NCBI GenBank assembly: GCA_021234535.1
Contig: CM037840.1
Span: 22,601,559 to 22,665,558 of the forward strand
Origin: Stichopus chloronotus
Lineage: Eukaryota > Echinodermata > Holothuroidea > Aspidochirotida > Stichopodidae
Direction of reading: 5' to 3'
Length of the DNA: 64,000 nucleotides
In this document: one piece after another, positions 61,289 through 64,000 of the stretch
How positions within the stretch are numbered: the first letter of the stretch is position 1
How the letters are laid out: each line of letters starts with the position of its first letter
Position numbers and translations under genes: made by a program
Notes under the pieces: generated by a model
What the model was told of the DNA's origin: nothing
Seen by the model: only the letters and a program-made list of their open reading frames with translations
Database searches by the model: none

Positions 61289-61414
61289 CTTCATGACTTT
61301 CTTTACGTCGTAAGATGTTCTCACAGTATAGATGAACCTTATGTGAATTTCACTCCCACTGTTCAAAACTGAATCTATCAAAGTTGGTTGGCAATCTATG
61401 CGATGGAGACTCAT
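61289..61414 (-). CDS. Candidate upstream coding exon of the methyltransferase gene (uncertain)
   Basis: An ATG at 61414 opens 42 codons (MSLHRIDCQPTLIDSVLNSG, ending YDVKKVMK) up to a good donor, AAG|GTAAAC. Spliced to the acceptor at 60136 it joins in phase 0, giving VKSETIPLRN then the MSSSAEL start of the HNMT-like protein, an N-terminal extension of 52 residues. The in-frame join has a one-in-three chance by accident, and the extension has no counterpart in known HNMT. It could be nothing, a 5' UTR exon, or an alternative N-terminus. Confidence 0.2.
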
Positions 61415-64000
61415 TTAGAAGTATAGACCACGTATATAATGAACAATAGCTGCATAACGTCTGACTCACACCGGTTAAAGATGCGTGACTTTAAACTTGC
61501 ACTTTCTGCTGAGTAGTTTTTTTTTATATTTTCCAGATAACAAATAACATGGAGTTCACCCTGTTCCAATGTTATAAAATTACGTATGATGCTGGTACCA
61601 GACAATACATAGCTGTAGAACGTACGCTATGGTAAGTCAAAATTGTTCACTATAGGAACATCGCAAGCCCGTACCCTTACAATTCTCCCAAAGGTTTAAT
61701 TATTTGACTACACATTTGAACGCAATCATGCGTAGAGCCCTTTGAGGCTGATTTCTCATACTTGATACATCGCAAAGTGATATTTAACTAATGATATATT
61801 CATATAAATGGTATAGATTTTGTCCAATGTTCCAATGCTTTGCTTGGAGAAAATGGGAATAGACTTCATTTTTTCTCATGTTCCATTTTCACTGTTATCT
61901 TCCTTTTGTCTGTTCAAAGTTTTGTTCGATTTTCCGTTTTTAATCGTTCGTAAAGGATTAGTTGAATAATGTTGGTGATATAGATGATAATGTAGGCATA
62001 TGTTCTCTCAGGAAACCTTCGTTACATTAATGTGACTGAGTAGGAATGTCATTGTATAATTGTAGGTCGGAATTGGCATCATGCGGGAACATGACTGAAC
62101 AGGCATGCGTGTTCCTGTTCTGAAGTCGTTCTTCTGGCAATTGATGTCTTCGGAGAGGAATTTTGCCAGATCTTAATAACTTATACTTTACTCGTTTATC
62201 AAATTGCCTGTATAAAGAAGATGGCGGTTGCGCTTAATGCTAATGTAGGCTATTGTTATCATCTATGGTGTTTCTGATAGGATGTACACACGTTTTCAGA
62301 CACAAAAGTATCGTTTATAAAAGCCTCACTGTGATTGTCATTGAAAGTTAACCATTTTCAATAACGATGAGTTGATTGATACAAACTTCAACATTCTATG
62401 AAACAGCCGTCGTGCAAGTAAGCATGACCCACTAAGCCCTTGGAAAGGATTAACTTAAATGATGCAATCATCACACTACTTGGTCTACTTGTTGCTATGG
62501 CAACGTTTACAACCAGAACATAGTTTGATGTAGATATGTGTGGTGTTCTAATAACACAAAACACCTCTTGCGTAAAGTACTCGTTTTTGCGGGTAATAGT
62601 TTTATAAGCTTAAATAAAGCTGTGAGCCAAATCAAGACAATTAGGAAGTAATCAATTTCAATCTAATCGCTATAACCGAAGGGGTATTAATTTTTGTACA
62701 TAACTTTGAGCGTGATATAGAAAAATCATATTAGTCTTCATCAGTTTTCAACCATGTCAAGTGCCATTGTACAGGATTACAAAACGGTTGTACATGTAAC
62801 AACGCTGTAACATTTAAAAAAACACAATTACCATCACAGTAAAACCATTAAATGTAGAATATTACTGCATTTTTTTTTAATATGTACTTCTATCCATAAA
62901 GATATGATTCTCTCACCAAAGTCAAGCTATGGATATGCTACGACCATACTGGAATATCATAGATCGACAGGTGATTTTAACTCTTTTGTATTAAATGGTG
63001 GTGTTGCCAATGACTAGAAAGAAATTGATTATACGATTGTAATAAGTCAGAACTTTTAAACACAAGCACGTGACTGAGAGACACTGCGGAGATATACCAA
63101 ACTGCAGGACATTGTTAAATGAGAGACTCATATTTGGTGAACACCATCACCAACTTTCATTGAAATATGTTGTTTACTTTCCAAGATATTGCAATTATGT
63201 TCATAGAAAGTTAATCAGGAAGCTGCCATGTTGAGATTGTCATGACATCACCGGACCACATGTGATTTTAAAAGCGTTTGTTGTTCTTCATATCTTACTG
63301 TCAATACATTTTTAACAGTTATGAATAGATGTAAATCAGAGTATTAATGATTTGATTATTCCATGATACACCTTAGTAATTCAACACAAAATAAATACAA
63401 GTGCGTGTGGGATTATAGAAATTGTGGGTAATGAAACAAAGAAATACATTAAAATTTCTGCTATCAGTGGTTATGTGACATCATTATTCGACTTATTCAA
63501 GTTGCTCAAGTTACTCAAGTTTACATTCAACTTTATCAAAATGGCAACACCCTGCTCTGAATTGTGTGTAAGTGTGTAACGTGGGTAGGAAGCAATATAT
63601 CAGGGGGAAACTTTGGGAAGATGTTTTTCAAACACATCTGCTTCATTCTGATCAATACATTACCGGGGTTTCCTTCTCATTAAACTAGCACAAAGGGCTT
63701 TATAAAGGACTCTAATCGATTCTCTATGCCTCTGAGGAACCTATTTAGGTTATTTAATGAACTATTTTTGATTGTTCTCAACCTTGTTGTTGACGAATAA
63801 GTCTAAGTGTCACCATCTTTTTTTAAGAATTGACATGCAGGTGAATAATATTCCAGTGATATTGTGGTGTTTAAATAAAAACAAAATGACCTAAGTGACA
63901 AACACCACCAAGAGTTGGGTATTTTACAAATACACAAGCGCACACACAGTCTGCCCTCGAAAATAATGGTAACGTCTCCTTGCCGAATTACGGACTCTCA
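61415..64000. other. Intergenic, nothing recognised
   Basis: AT-rich sequence with no exon, repeat family or RNA gene that I can support. Confidence 0.4.

Overview
The window reads as animal nuclear DNA and is gene-poor. It is AT-rich, with intron-split genes, GT/AG splice sites, AATAAA signals, abundant diverged transposon relics, microsatellites and no operons. Gene content suggests an echinoderm-like marine deuterostome, and a sea cucumber is my best guess: lineage-specific rhodopsin-type GPCRs encoded in single exons, a histamine-N-methyltransferase-like enzyme, and L2/CR1-like retroelement tails. The species cannot be proven from the sequence alone.

Layout. 0-14.9 kb holds no convincing gene. 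It carries a 425-bp almost pure purine tract, a TTAA-flanked MITE nested in an older ACTCT-rich repeat, and several G homopolymers. 14.97-15.28 kb (+) is the last coding exon of a small acidic-tailed protein resembling the FAM89/LURAP1 adaptor families. 15.6-26.8 kb is repeats and unassigned sequence, including a 170-bp inverted repeat around 23.6/24.2 kb. 26.9-46.3 kb holds a same-strand (-) cluster of one related GPCR family: a decayed copy (26.9-27.4 kb) and two intact receptors (34.1-35.4 and 45.0-46.3 kb). Both intact genes have their whole coding region in one exon, with a splice acceptor only 16-19 nt before the ATG. Between and after them lie retroelement remnants (42.4 kb, 52.3-53.1 kb), two more TTAA MITEs, and a tandem array of about 75-bp units carrying TGACGTCA palindromes (49.1-49.6 kb). 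57.4-60.1 kb (-) is a complete three-exon HNMT-like methyltransferase gene of 294 residues. One of its introns contains the fourth MITE copy. 60.2-64 kb has no confident gene.

Functionally, the receptors are plasma-membrane seven-helix proteins with unknown ligands. The methyltransferase is a cytosolic SAM-dependent small-molecule N-methylase by homology. Both receptors have an acidic residue at position 3.32, where amine receptors bind their ligand's cation. A link to the neighbouring amine-methyltransferase homologue is only a speculation. I found no evidence for a new multi-gene system. The most notable items are the atypical GPCR cluster with its pseudogene, the TTAA MITE family, the strong excess of TGACGTCA palindromes, and the long purine tract.
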